From Planctomycetota bacterium (lineage in GTDB: Bacteria > Planctomycetota > UBA1135 > GCA-002686595), in the NCBI GenBank assembly GCA_028278425.1, contig JANQEJ010000191.1, forward strand, positions 1 through 34,221: DNA of 34,221 nucleotides. The letters run 5' to 3'. Below the pieces are notes generated by a model that saw only the letters and a list, made by a program, of their open reading frames with translations, had not been told where the DNA came from and searched no databases. Both the position numbers and the translations under genes were made by a program. Below, piece after piece: positions 26,372-34,221 of the stretch. Within the stretch, counting starts at the first letter, position 1, and each line of letters opens with the position of its first letter.

Positions 26372-28057
26372 ATGCTCGCAACCTGCCTGATCCTGCTCGC
26401 TCCGTCGCTTGCGCTTTCCCAAGCTTCTTCCCAAGACGAGGTCGTCGAGCGGCTGGCGGCGAACCTTTCCGATGCCGGCTTCCACGTCGATCTCGAGGAG
26501 CTCTCGGTCGAGATTCGCAGCCAGAGCGAGAGTCTTCCCGACGTGGAGAGCCAGCAGGCGCTGTTCTTCCGCGCCGGCCACTGGGAGGCGATGCACTCGC
26601 TGCTCGGCTCGTTCGGAATCACCAGGGGAGCGACTCCGGATGAGACGCGCGCGCAGGTGGCCACCGCGATCCTGATGGGCTTGGCCGCGTACTACTCGCC
26701 GACGCGCAGGACTTTCGTGCTCCTCAGCGACCCCGTGATCGACGGCGGGGAAGTGGAGCCGGTCGTTAGCCACGAGCTCTTCCACGCCTGGCGAGACCAG
26801 CGCGATTCGCTGGAGGAGTTCCTACGGAGCGCGAAGACGCTCGACGAAGCCAAGGTCCGACAGTCGATCCTCGAAGGGGAAGCGGAAGTTCTGAACCTCG
26901 TCTGGCGCTCGGAGGACTTCGACGAGGCCGTCGGATCGGTATCCGCGGACGACATCGAGAACACCGTCCAACGCATCCTCTCGGGCGCGTCGGCGCTGAT
27001 CTACGAGGAGGGCGCCCGGTTCATCCTGCGACGCTGGCAGCAGGAGGGAAGGTCGGCGGTGGACGCGGCCTTCCAGGCGCCGCCTCCGTCCACCGAACAG
27101 CTCCTGCACCCGGCCAAGCTCGGGCGCGACGAGCCGCGCGCCGTCGATCTGCCGGCGCTGCCCGCGTCGGTGACCGGAGCGGAGCTCCTGCGCGAGGACG
27201 TCGTGGGCGAGCTGAGCCTGTACTCCCTGCTACTGGACCTGTCCGTGGAGCGCAAGGCCGCCTTCCTCGCCGCCGCCGGATGGGACGGCGATCGCCTGCG
27301 GGCCTATCGGACCGAAGACGGCGGCGAGCTGCTCGTCTGGAGGACGCTCTGGGACCGGGCCGAGGATGCGGTCCAGTTTCACGCGGTTGCCAACGGGCCC
27401 TTCCGGGGAAGCTGCGAGCTGCGCGGGCGCTTCGTCGACCTGGTGTGGGGAAGCAGCGAAGAGCTGACGCAGGAGGTCGATCGCGCCTTGCGGGAGGCTT
27501 CGGCGGCTCCGCCGGACGACGCCGACGACGCCGCGTCGACCGCCGCCGTCGAAGCGGAGTGGTTGGCCGCGCAGCGCCGGGGTCAGCCCCGGGTCGCCGG
27601 AGGGTGGTGGGTCCGGCCCAAGGCGGGACTGCGGATCCCCGTACCCGAGGGGTGGCGGCAGGTGGAGCTGAACGGCGGCTTCTTCCTCGTGGCGCAGCCC
27701 GTGGACGGTTTCGCGGACAACTTCGTGGTCTACGTCGAGCCGAACGCGCAAGGCGTCGGCTTGGACGAGCTGCTGGCTCAGATCCGACGGTCCTACGACG
27801 CCATCCCCAACGCGGAGCTCGTCTGGATCCGCAAGCAGCGCGTCGCCGGTCGCGACGCGATCGTCCGCGAACAGAAATGGCGGGTCAACGGACGTGACAC
27901 CGCCGCGCTGGTCGCGGTGTTTCACGAAGACGCGCGGCTCACGGTGGTCGAGATGACCTCGGTCGAGAAGCGCTGGGAAGAGAGAAAGGAGCTCTTCCAG
28001 GGATTGCTCCCGCGGATCGAGTCCTCGAAGGAGGAAGCGCCGGCCGACGACGGCTGA
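26372..28057 (+). CDS. Exported HExxH protein with C-terminal PsbP/DUF1795-like domain
   Basis: 561 residues from the ATG at 26372, which begins a signal peptide (MLATCLILLAPSLALSQASS); an ATG at 26354 is in frame. The N-terminal half has SHELFHAWRDQ (H134, E135, H138) and 30 residues later ILEGEAEVL (E168 or E172 as third ligand), a gluzincin-type zinc site. A linker follows, then GWWVRPKAGLRIPVPEGW, the opening of a DUF1795/PsbP-like fold running through REQKWRVNGRD to VEMTSVEKRW. It may be a peptidase, or a binding protein that keeps the site. It is tail to tail with the small gene at 28068, 10 bp apart. Confidence 0.75.
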   Translation: MLATCLILLAPSLALSQASSQDEVVERLAANLSDAGFHVDLEELSVEIRSQSESLPDVESQQALFFRAGHWEAMHSLLGSFGITRGATPDETRAQVATAILMGLAAYYSPTRRTFVLLSDPVIDGGEVEPVVSHELFHAWRDQRDSLEEFLRSAKTLDEAKVRQSILEGEAEVLNLVWRSEDFDEAVGSVSADDIENTVQRILSGASALIYEEGARFILRRWQQEGRSAVDAAFQAPPPSTEQLLHPAKLGRDEPRAVDLPALPASVTGAELLREDVVGELSLYSLLLDLSVERKAAFLAAAGWDGDRLRAYRTEDGGELLVWRTLWDRAEDAVQFHAVANGPFRGSCELRGRFVDLVWGSSEELTQEVDRALREASAAPPDDADDAASTAAVEAEWLAAQRRGQPRVAGGWWVRPKAGLRIPVPEGWRQVELNGGFFLVAQPVDGFADNFVVYVEPNAQGVGLDELLAQIRRSYDAIPNAELVWIRKQRVAGRDAIVREQKWRVNGRDTAALVAVFHEDARLTVVEMTSVEKRWEERKELFQGLLPRIESSKEEAPADDG

Positions 28058-28067
28058 CGGTCCGCGC

Positions 28068-28334
28068 TCAGATCTGGTGCATCTTCATCGCGTGGACGAC
28101 GCCCGTCTCGGCGCTGATCTCGAGCTTCTTGTACGTCGTCGTCCCCTGCTGGCCGGTCATCGCCTCGATCGTCGACTTCGCCACGGCCCGCGAGAAGCTC
28201 ACGATCACGAGCCAAAACTCGCCGTCCGGCGAGAGCTCCACCTCCTCGAGCGCGAGGTGGGGGACCTGCTCCTTCGGATACAGCTCGCCCATGGCGTCCA
28301 TGGCGATGCGCACGGCTTCTTTCGCTTCGATCAT
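28068..28334 (-). CDS. Small unknown protein divergent from the TIR-like/NACHT gene
   Basis: 88 residues, soluble, no signal. The pattern LALEEVELSPDGEFWLVIVSFSRA, then TYKKLEISAETGVV in broken form, recalls a widespread small-protein family of unknown function with the sense LEEVE...W.I...FSR...YK...ID..TG.V, PepSY-like in length and strand order. TACGAT on the - strand lies 11 nt before the ATG. Its start codon lies 123 bp from that of the TIR-like/NACHT gene, on the other strand. It could be a regulator or partner of that protein, or unrelated; nothing in the sequence decides this. Confidence 0.72.
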   Translation of the reverse strand: MIEAKEAVRIAMDAMGELYPKEQVPHLALEEVELSPDGEFWLVIVSFSRAVAKSTIEAMTGQQGTTTYKKLEISAETGVVHAMKMHQI

Positions 28335-28345
28335 GGCCGGCGGAG

Positions 28346-28351
28346 ATCGTA
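28346..28351 (-). promoter_or_regulatory. -10 element TACGAT for the small gene at 28334
   Basis: On the - strand TACGAT (TANNNT) lies 11 nt before the ATG at 28334. No Shine-Dalgarno is present in the spacer. Confidence 0.4.
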
Positions 28352-28440
28352 GTTCGCTCGCGCGCGTTCGCCAAGCTCGCCCGAGCCGGGTTCGGACGGC
28401 GGGCGGCGCGTCGCGATTCCACTCCCCTCCCGCGACCCGC

Positions 28441-28446
28441 TAGACT
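28441..28446 (+). promoter_or_regulatory. -10 element TAGACT for the TIR-like/NACHT gene
   Basis: TAGACT, the same hexamer as at 9185-9190, lies 11 nt before the ATG at 28458. The 5' leader would be only a few bases, and no Shine-Dalgarno is present. Confidence 0.45.
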
Positions 28447-28457
28447 CCGGCGGACGC

Positions 28458-31403
28458 ATGACCAAGGAGCTCCTGATCTTCCTCGGCCACAGCGCCGACG
28501 CGCAGGGCGAAGCCGACGCCGTCCACGCCATGCAGCAGGAGCTCCAGGAGCAGCTCGACCGCGACTGCCTCCTGGGCGATCAGCCCGTCGAGCGCGTCAA
28601 GATCTGGGTGTGGCACCGGGACGCGCAAGGTCGGGTGGGGGGCCAGGACGCGACCGTCAGCGACGCGCTCGAGCGCTGCGCGCTCGCGATCTTCCCGTTC
28701 AAGGAGCGCGTGGGGGAGACGACGTGGCTCGAGCTCGAGCGCTGCCGCGAGCGCGCGCTTCAGACGCCGCACCTTCCCTTCGTCTACGCCCTGTTTCCGG
28801 ACAAGGCGCCGCACGGCGGGGACATGGACGACCTGGACGTCGCGGAACGCTGGGTCGACCTGCTGAAGAAGAAGAGGTCGCTGGTGGAGGACTGGAACGC
28901 CGAGCAGTCGAAGTCCGTGCTTCCGCTGGCCGGCTATCAGGACGTCGAAGAGCTCAAGGCCCGTATCCGCGAGAAGTTCACGGCCGACCTGCCGCACCTG
29001 CTCAAGCGTCTCGAGTCCGGCGGCGAGAAGTCCTCGCCCTCCGAGGCCCCGGGCGCGGTCGACGCGGAGATCGCCGGATACCTGACGCAAGCGGCCGCGT
29101 TCCACGGCAGCGTCTCCCTGGCCGGCTTCGAGACGCGCGTGCGGGTGCCCATCGAGCTGAAGGACCTCTACGTCCCCCTGAACGCCATGCTCGACCGTGG
29201 CGCTAGGTCGAAGAGCTTCGGCAGCGCGGAGGAGGCGGAGAAGCTCCTCGGCGACGAGCACGAGCGGCAGGACCAGATTCCTCTCGTGGAGGCCTTCGAG
29301 AAGGCGCGCGAGCTGGGCGGCCGGCGCGGCGTGCTGATCCTCGGCGATCCCGGTTCCGGCAAGACGACGCACCTGAAACGTCTCCTGGTCTGGCTGGTCA
29401 ACGAGGGCCCGGAGTCGATCGGGCTCCCCGCCGGCACGGTGCCGGTGTTTCTTCCGCTGCGCGACCTCACCGACCTCGGCGCGGGGCTCGACGCCTTCCT
29501 GGAGGCGGAGCTCGACCGGCCGCACCTGAAGATGCGCGCCGGTTTCGGCGGCCGGCTGCTCGAGCGCGGGCGGATCCTGTTCCTGCTCGACGGGCTCGAC
29601 GAGATCGCCAACGTCGAGCGCCGCGAGGAGGTTGCGCGCTGGATCGAGGAAGCGGCGCGTGTCCACGAGACGTGCCATTTCGTGGTCACCTGCCGCTACG
29701 CCGGCTACACCGGCGACGTGCAGTTCGAGGGCGGCTTTCTCGAGCTGCACCTGCGCCCGCTCAACGCCGAGCAGGCGCGCAGCTTCGTGCGCAACTGGTT
29801 CCGGATCGTCGAGCGCAGCCTCAACGAGGACAAGGACGAGGCGGAGCGCGAGGCCGCGGCGCAGGCGGACGAGCTGCTCGAGCGCCTGGCCGAGCCCAAC
29901 TTCCGCGCGCGCCGCGTGTTCGAGCTGACGCGCAATCCGCTGCTCCTGACCGCCATCTGCCTGGTACACCGCGACCGCGGCGAGCTGCCGCACCGCCGCG
30001 CCGACCTCTACGACGAGTGCGTCAACGTGCTGCTCGAGCGCTGGCGGCGCGCCAAGAAGCTGACGGTGGCGTACGACGCAAAGCGCACGCGGATGGTGCT
30101 GCAGCCGATCGCGCACTGGCTCCACGGCGAGGACGGGCGCGTCCGCGCGACGCACGACGAGATGGAGGAAGTCGTGGCGCCGCACGTGGAGAAGCTCGGC
30201 GCCGAAGAGGAGACCGCGGACGGCTTCCTGCGCCGCATCCGCGACGAGAGCGGTTTGCTCACGGGATGGAGCGAGCGCGACTACGGCTTCCTCCACCTCG
30301 GCTTCCAGGAGTACCTGACGGCGCGGGACATCCACGACCTGAGCTTCGAGGACCCGGCGGCGCTGGACGCTCTGGCCGATCGGTTCGGCGAGAGCTGGTG
30401 GCAGGAGGTGATCCTCCTGCTGCTGGCGGGGACGGACCCACCGCTGTTCGAGTCGTTCCTGCGCCGGGTCGTCCAGCGGCCGGCGTTCGCGGAACACCGC
30501 GACCTGGTCGAGCAGTGCCTCGACGACGCCAGCCGCGTGTCCGCGACGCCGTTCCTGGAGTTGCTCGCTCAACCGCCGGGGTCGGACGAGGAGCTCTGGA
30601 ACCGTCAGCTCCTGGCGCTGCAACTCGTCGAGCGCATCGACTCCGAGCAGCTCGAGTCGCTGCGGGAAGAGCTCCGGAACCACCCGTTCGAGCTCATCCA
30701 GGCGCGCTCGGCGGAGGCGCCGGCGGAAGTCGACTCGCGGCGCGCGGACCGTGGCGGGTACGAGCTGGTCCGGATCCCCGCGGGAGAGTTCAAGATGAGA
30801 TCGCGGGGTCTCCAGCACCGCGTCGTGGTTCCCGAGTTCTGGCTCGGCCGCTTCCCGGTGACCAACGAGGAATACGCTCGCTTCCTCGAGGAATCCCGTG
30901 ACGCTCCCGTCCCGCAGTATTGGGACGACCGGCGCTACAACCAGCCGCGCCTGCCGGTGGTCGGCGTTTCCTGGGAAGACGCACGAGCCTACTGCCGCTG
31001 GGCCGGATTGGTACTCCCGAGCGAGGCTCAGTGGGAGTACGCCTGCCGAGCCGGCACGACGAGCCGTTTCTGGTCGGGCGACACGGAGGAGGATTTGGAA
31101 CGGGTTGGATGGTTTCGCGGCAACTCGAACGAGCGCCCCCATCCGGTCGGCGAGAAGCCGGCGAACGCCTTCGGCCTGCACGACGTGCACGGCAACGTCT
31201 GGGAGTGGTGCCAGGACACAACGCGTTCCGATGCGCTGGAGTCCCGGAGCTCCCGCCACCGCGTGGTCCGCGGGGGGGCCTTCATCAGCAGCGCCGAGAG
31301 GGCGCGGTCCGTGTACCGCCTCACCTACGGGCCCCAGACCCGCAACAACTACACGGGATTCCGTGCCGCCAGGGCATCGCAACCCAGCGACGTCACCTCT
31401 TAA
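28458..31403 (+). CDS. TIR-like / NACHT NTPase / FGE-fold protein (bacterial NLR-type)
   Basis: 981 residues, cytoplasmic. Residues about 1-115 look like a TIR or DUF4062-type domain: ELLIFLGHSAD as first strand, then ALERCALAIFPF and TTWLELE, where E94 sits four after W90, as does the catalytic Glu in W-C-x-x-E of TIR NADases. A NACHT NTPase follows: Walker A GDPGSGKTT (K302), Walker B LFLLDGLDEI (D378, E382), then the sensor-like VVTCRYAGY and LTRNPLLLTAICLVH. Helical repeats (FLHLGFQEYLTARDI) lead to a C-terminal FGE-sulfatase/C-lectin-fold domain (about 765-975): RIPAGEFKM, GNVWEWCQD, RVVRGGAF and NNYTGFR. The FGE catalytic cysteines, expected just after RGG(S/A), are absent (FISSAERARSVYR), so it is probably a ligand-binding sensor. 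By analogy with bacterial NACHT and Avs proteins, a phage-defence role is inferred. Confidence 0.88.
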   Translation: MTKELLIFLGHSADAQGEADAVHAMQQELQEQLDRDCLLGDQPVERVKIWVWHRDAQGRVGGQDATVSDALERCALAIFPFKERVGETTWLELERCRERALQTPHLPFVYALFPDKAPHGGDMDDLDVAERWVDLLKKKRSLVEDWNAEQSKSVLPLAGYQDVEELKARIREKFTADLPHLLKRLESGGEKSSPSEAPGAVDAEIAGYLTQAAAFHGSVSLAGFETRVRVPIELKDLYVPLNAMLDRGARSKSFGSAEEAEKLLGDEHERQDQIPLVEAFEKARELGGRRGVLILGDPGSGKTTHLKRLLVWLVNEGPESIGLPAGTVPVFLPLRDLTDLGAGLDAFLEAELDRPHLKMRAGFGGRLLERGRILFLLDGLDEIANVERREEVARWIEEAARVHETCHFVVTCRYAGYTGDVQFEGGFLELHLRPLNAEQARSFVRNWFRIVERSLNEDKDEAEREAAAQADELLERLAEPNFRARRVFELTRNPLLLTAICLVHRDRGELPHRRADLYDECVNVLLERWRRAKKLTVAYDAKRTRMVLQPIAHWLHGEDGRVRATHDEMEEVVAPHVEKLGAEEETADGFLRRIRDESGLLTGWSERDYGFLHLGFQEYLTARDIHDLSFEDPAALDALADRFGESWWQEVILLLLAGTDPPLFESFLRRVVQRPAFAEHRDLVEQCLDDASRVSATPFLELLAQPPGSDEELWNRQLLALQLVERIDSEQLESLREELRNHPFELIQARSAEAPAEVDSRRADRGGYELVRIPAGEFKMRSRGLQHRVVVPEFWLGRFPVTNEEYARFLEESRDAPVPQYWDDRRYNQPRLPVVGVSWEDARAYCRWAGLVLPSEAQWEYACRAGTTSRFWSGDTEEDLERVGWFRGNSNERPHPVGEKPANAFGLHDVHGNVWEWCQDTTRSDALESRSSRHRVVRGGAFISSAERARSVYRLTYGPQTRNNYTGFRAARASQPSDVTS

Positions 31404-31420
31404 CCCGCCGTCGCTCCTCC

Positions 31421-31446
31421 GCACGGCTTAAGCGTTCGAACCGTGC
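31421..31446 (+). terminator. Possible hairpin after the TIR-like/NACHT gene
   Basis: GCACGG (31421-31426) and CCGTGC (31441-31446) pair around a 14-nt loop, 17 nt after the stop codon. There is no U-tract, so termination is uncertain. A short palindrome GTACGCCGTAC follows at 31463-31473. Confidence 0.25.
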
Positions 31447-31582
31447 TCTGAGCCGTTGCGCAGTACGCCGTACAGCCGTCCCGCGCGGACGCGATGACGA
31501 TACGGCCATTCGGAGCGAGACGCCTGCCGGGATGCGATCCCTCCCTCCCCTCAGTTCACTTGCGAATAGAAGGAAACGTGGC

Positions 31583-32923
31583 ATGAAAGCAAAGATCGCC
31601 CTGGCGGCCGCCTTCGCATTCTTCGTTGCTGGAGCCCAGGCGGCCCAGGTCAACTCCAACAACATGCCCCTGAACAACGGCACGGAGATCATCTACATCT
31701 TCAGCAGCCCGAGCTCGGGGGCCTCGACCGGCACCGAACCTCCGGACCTGGACGGCGACCTGTTCTGGAAGTCGTACCCCGGAGACCGCGTGCTGTGCCA
31801 CTTCACGGACGCTCTCGGCTTCCAGATGGAGATCGACGGCTACTACGAGGGTCTCTTCGACACCGACTGGAACACGTCGCCCTCGTTCTACGACCGCTCG
31901 CACGGGCCCGCCACGGACAACGGCGTGAACCCCGGCAACTACGAGCCGCTGTTCTTCACGGCGGGGTGGACCACCGAGCAGTTCGTCTCGCTCGGGCCCT
32001 CGGGCCTCCCCAACCCGTGCGTTTCCGCGCCTTCGCTCTGCTCGCCGCCGGGTGGCACCTGCCCCCCGTCGGGCACCATCAACGGCTACCTGGTCGACAT
32101 CCACTTCAGCTCGACGCCCGGGACCGGCATCCTGATTCCGGCCGACGGGACTTCCGCGTCCGACATGGCGACGACGTACTTCCTCCCCGGCGGAATGACC
32201 GCGACCGGCGGGACGTGCGGATCCGGTGACTACGTCCTCCAGGACCTCGCCTCCCAGAACGAGTCGCAGGAGGACGACCTCGGGGGCACGTCGGCCTTCA
32301 GCGGATTTCAGGTGGGGCGGGCTCCCATCAAGTCGGAGGACAGTCCTACGGGTCCCGTTCCGGACCCCTACGTCGAGGCGCCCCAGGCCAACATCACGTT
32401 CCGCGAGCCGATCCTCAACGTGGTCGGGGTGCCCGACGAGTTCACCGTCCCCGACGACCTTCCGGTCCCGTGCGGCTCCGGGCCGACGTCGATGGAGGCG
32501 CCCTACAACAGCTCGGCCCTCCCGCCCCGCAACGGCGGCGGGGGGCTCGCGGGGCTCAAGCTCTCGACGAGCTCCGGCTTCGCGCTGCTGGGCGGTGAGA
32601 TCCGCGACTTCGTCTCGGCGGGGACCCCCAACATCGCCATCATCGGCTTCTCGCGCACCCCCCTCCCCTCACCCATCCCGGTTCTCGGCGGTCACCTCAA
32701 GGTGAATCCGGACGGGGTCTTCAACTCGACCTCGTCGGTCATGAGCGGGATGGTCATGCCCTGCGTGTTCACGTTTACCTCGGAGGGTGCGTTCCAGAGC
32801 GTGCTGGTGCCGGTGCCGATGGTCCCGTTCCCGCTGGATCTCTACGGCCAGGGGTTCGTCTTCGATCTTTCCGCCTTCCTCGGAAGCACCACCAACCGGG
32901 TGAGGGTCACGCTGTATCCGTAG
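31583..32923 (+). CDS. Secreted protein, unknown
   Basis: 446 residues from the ATG at 31583, set by AAGGAA 7 nt upstream and a signal peptide (MKAKIALAAAFAFFVAGAQA). The mature protein is acidic, rich in Gly/Pro/Ser/Thr and beta-prone, with cysteines in PCVSAPSLCSPPGGTCPPSG and elsewhere. TNRVRVTLYP closes the protein in the strand-ending style of other secreted proteins in this window. There are no catalytic motifs. A surface or structural role is a guess. It begins 179 bp after the TIR-like/NACHT gene, behind a possible terminator, so it is probably an independent unit. Confidence 0.72.
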   Translation: MKAKIALAAAFAFFVAGAQAAQVNSNNMPLNNGTEIIYIFSSPSSGASTGTEPPDLDGDLFWKSYPGDRVLCHFTDALGFQMEIDGYYEGLFDTDWNTSPSFYDRSHGPATDNGVNPGNYEPLFFTAGWTTEQFVSLGPSGLPNPCVSAPSLCSPPGGTCPPSGTINGYLVDIHFSSTPGTGILIPADGTSASDMATTYFLPGGMTATGGTCGSGDYVLQDLASQNESQEDDLGGTSAFSGFQVGRAPIKSEDSPTGPVPDPYVEAPQANITFREPILNVVGVPDEFTVPDDLPVPCGSGPTSMEAPYNSSALPPRNGGGGLAGLKLSTSSGFALLGGEIRDFVSAGTPNIAIIGFSRTPLPSPIPVLGGHLKVNPDGVFNSTSSVMSGMVMPCVFTFTSEGAFQSVLVPVPMVPFPLDLYGQGFVFDLSAFLGSTTNRVRVTLYP

Positions 32924-33000
32924 GAGCTCTCTCGCCCGCGTTGCGTTCCATCGGGCTTCGGGCGGGTGCGGAGCGAGTAGAGCCCTTTCGACCGTTGCGA

Positions 33001-33006
33001 TACGAT
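33001..33006 (+). promoter_or_regulatory. Possible -10 TACGAT before the lipoprotein pair
   Basis: TACGAT lies 17 nt before the ATG at 33024 and would give a leader of about 10 nt. No Shine-Dalgarno is seen before the ATG. Confidence 0.3.
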
Positions 33007-33023
33007 CTCATCATCGCTCTCGC

Positions 33024-33599
33024 ATGTCGCTTCGGTTGATCGCTCTGGGGCTGCTCGGCGCTCTCGCTCCTTCGTGCGCGCTCGTGACCTACGAGTCCGC
33101 GGTGGACCCCGCGTTCCAGCAGCCCGTCGAGCGCCTCCTCGTACGCTACGACCCCCGTCACGTCGACGACGAAACCCTGAAGGACGAGCTGCAGGAGGCC
33201 CTCGCGGAGCGCGGAGTGCGATCAGCCTTCTGGAAGCTGGGAACCACGCCCGAGCTCGACTTCGAGCCTCAGGTCGTCCTCGAGCTCGCGCCGCGTCACG
33301 TCGTCTTTCGCGATGAAGCGTGGACGAGGGGCATCGTCCTCCGGCCGGACGAAGCCGTCGACGCGATCGGCGTTCGATTCACGGTCAGGACTTACGTTCA
33401 CCGGGTCCTCTACGACGCGAGCGTGTTCGAATGGCCGCGGCAGGGTGACGAGCGGGTATGGCGCGCGAGTCTCCGGGCCTCCGTCGCGCGGGCGGCCGAG
33501 TGGAGGGTGACGGAAGCCCTCGTGCGGGCAATCCTCGCGGCACTCGAAGCGGACGGGCTCATCGGCCCCTCGAAGGTCGAGGAAGCGCGCGATGCGTAA
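33024..33599 (+). CDS. Predicted lipoprotein A of a tandem paralogous pair
   Basis: 191 residues. The signal peptide ends LAPSC, a weak lipobox at Cys18. The mature part alternates strands and helices: VERLLVRYDPRHVDDETLKD, then QVVLELAPRHVVF, RFTVRTYVHRVLYD, and a long C-terminal helix ending ALEADGLIGPSKVEE. The function is not recognised. The layout (strand, helix around LKDELQEAL, central sheet, final helix ending in DGLI-P) is shared with the next gene, so the two are probably diverged duplicates. The genes overlap by 8 nt. Confidence 0.72.
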   Translation: MSLRLIALGLLGALAPSCALVTYESAVDPAFQQPVERLLVRYDPRHVDDETLKDELQEALAERGVRSAFWKLGTTPELDFEPQVVLELAPRHVVFRDEAWTRGIVLRPDEAVDAIGVRFTVRTYVHRVLYDASVFEWPRQGDERVWRASLRASVARAAEWRVTEALVRAILAALEADGLIGPSKVEEARDA

Positions 33600-34122
33600 G
33601 CGTGCCGCCGTCCACCGATTCGGCGTCCTCGAGCTGGTCTGCCTGCTGCTCCTCGCCGGTTGCGCGGGAACGGTCGAGGAAGTCTCGTCGAGCTTCGACG
33701 CCGAGAGAGCCGCGGGTGTGGAGAGAGTCTACGTTCGCCTCGATCTGGACGTCTTGCACCCGGAGCTCTCCGAGACCGTTCGGAGCGGGCTCGACCTCAT
33801 GCTCGACGAAGCGGGACTGGAAGCCCGCGTCGAGCGGATGCTGCTGACCGATCTCGACGACTCCCGTCACGAAGCCGACGCCCGAGCCTTCGCAGCCGAC
33901 GCCATCCTCTCCGTCGAGGCCGCCGAGCGGAGCAAGGTCGAGCACTCGTCCATAGCGGTCGAGCTGCGCCGCTCGGGCGATTCCACGCCGTGTTGGGAGG
34001 CGAGGTTCACGATGTACAAGTACCCCTTCGACGACGGATGGGGCTCGGACGACGCCCACCGTCTTTGCGAGGCCATCCGGAACGCCCTGGCCGAGGACGG
34101 TTTGATCTCCCCGGCGGAATGA
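33592..34122 (+). CDS. Predicted lipoprotein B of a tandem paralogous pair
   Basis: 176 residues. A clear lipobox LLLAGC (Cys23) places it in the envelope. VERVYVRLDLDVLHPELSET, then a helix (VRSGLDLMLDEAGLEARV), the strand AFAADAILSVEAAERSKV, and a last helix ending ALAEDGLISPAE parallel the preceding protein. No family is recognised. Its ATG lies inside the end of the upstream gene (8-nt overlap), so translation is likely coupled and the two proteins may form a complex. The 99 bases after it, to the window end, hold no gene that I can support. Confidence 0.75.
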   Translation: MRKRAAVHRFGVLELVCLLLLAGCAGTVEEVSSSFDAERAAGVERVYVRLDLDVLHPELSETVRSGLDLMLDEAGLEARVERMLLTDLDDSRHEADARAFAADAILSVEAAERSKVEHSSIAVELRRSGDSTPCWEARFTMYKYPFDDGWGSDDAHRLCEAIRNALAEDGLISPAE

Positions 34123-34221
34123 CCGCACGCAGCGGACGACGATCTCGGGGCCGTCTAGAAGCTAAAGGGTCAGGACGTCTGCTTCGCTCCCGAACGTTAG
34201 CGCCCCGGTGCCGAGGTCCAG

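Noticed and set aside
28440..31424. 994-codon - strand open frame opposite the TIR-like/NACHT gene
   Set aside because: High-GC antisense shadow. The + strand frame contains clear TIR-like, NACHT and FGE motifs, and the antisense has none.
30920..31582. Upstream extension of the secreted protein at 31583
   Set aside because: It overlaps the FGE-fold coding region in another frame. The signal peptide and Shine-Dalgarno fix the start at 31583.
31404..34221. Diversity-generating retroelement next to the FGE-fold protein
   Set aside because: No reverse transcriptase motif and no near-repeat of the 3' end of the gene was seen in the remaining sequence.
34123..34221. Possible start of another gene or mobile element at the window end
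   Set aside because: Only 99 bases; no open frame with a start or motif that could be supported.

Overview
This is a high-GC, gene-dense chromosomal window from a Gram-negative-type bacterium. The evidence for an outer membrane is a family 9 (heptosyltransferase-like) glycosyltransferase, a cardiolipin synthase and about six predicted lipoproteins. Several secreted proteins (24116-24634, 24690-26174, 31583-32923) have the signal peptide, beta-rich body and conserved C-terminal style I associate with environmental Planctomycetota. That placement rests on recognition only and is tentative. No tRNA, rRNA, CRISPR array or intact insertion sequence is visible.

Layout. 1-1055: an unknown membrane-anchored protein, then a long hairpin and a CTCCG repeat array with a period of about 9 nt. 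1056-7525: exported hydrolases, namely a PHP-type phosphoesterase, an HExxHxxGxxH metalloprotease and a sulfatase-like/TPR lipoprotein. 7597-10627: a GT9 glycosyltransferase, a METTL7-like methyltransferase and an M20 metallopeptidase. 10627-13958: an accessory patch with an orphan N6-adenine DNA methyltransferase, a broken transposase, a two-TM protein with a Rossmann-like soluble part, and a remnant resembling the methyltransferase C-terminus. 13981-16910: a divergent pair of a PGM1-like ATP-grasp ligase and an aspartoacylase-like hydrolase. 16930-18869: two envelope proteins of unknown function. 19009-23257: a probable operon of two CBS proteins, a dihaem cytochrome c with an ethylbenzene-dehydrogenase-like haem b domain, and cardiolipin synthase. 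23251-28057: a fatty acid hydroxylase, two secreted proteins and an HExxH protein. 28068-31403: a small unknown protein divergent from a large TIR-like/NACHT/FGE-fold protein, which looks like a bacterial NLR-type sensor. 31583-34122: a secreted protein and two overlapping paralogous lipoproteins.

Two points stand out. The 28458-31403 protein joins a TIR-like N-terminus, a NACHT NTPase and a C-terminal FGE-fold domain that lacks the FGE catalytic cysteines; this is the best candidate immune-type system here, and the patch at 10627-13958 is a second candidate. Separately, seven genes without a clear Shine-Dalgarno have a TANNNT hexamer 8-11 nt before the start codon, which suggests leaderless or near-leaderless transcription. 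Genes 9172/9200 even share overlapping back-to-back -10 elements. Tail-to-tail genes repeatedly overlap or lie within 20 bp.
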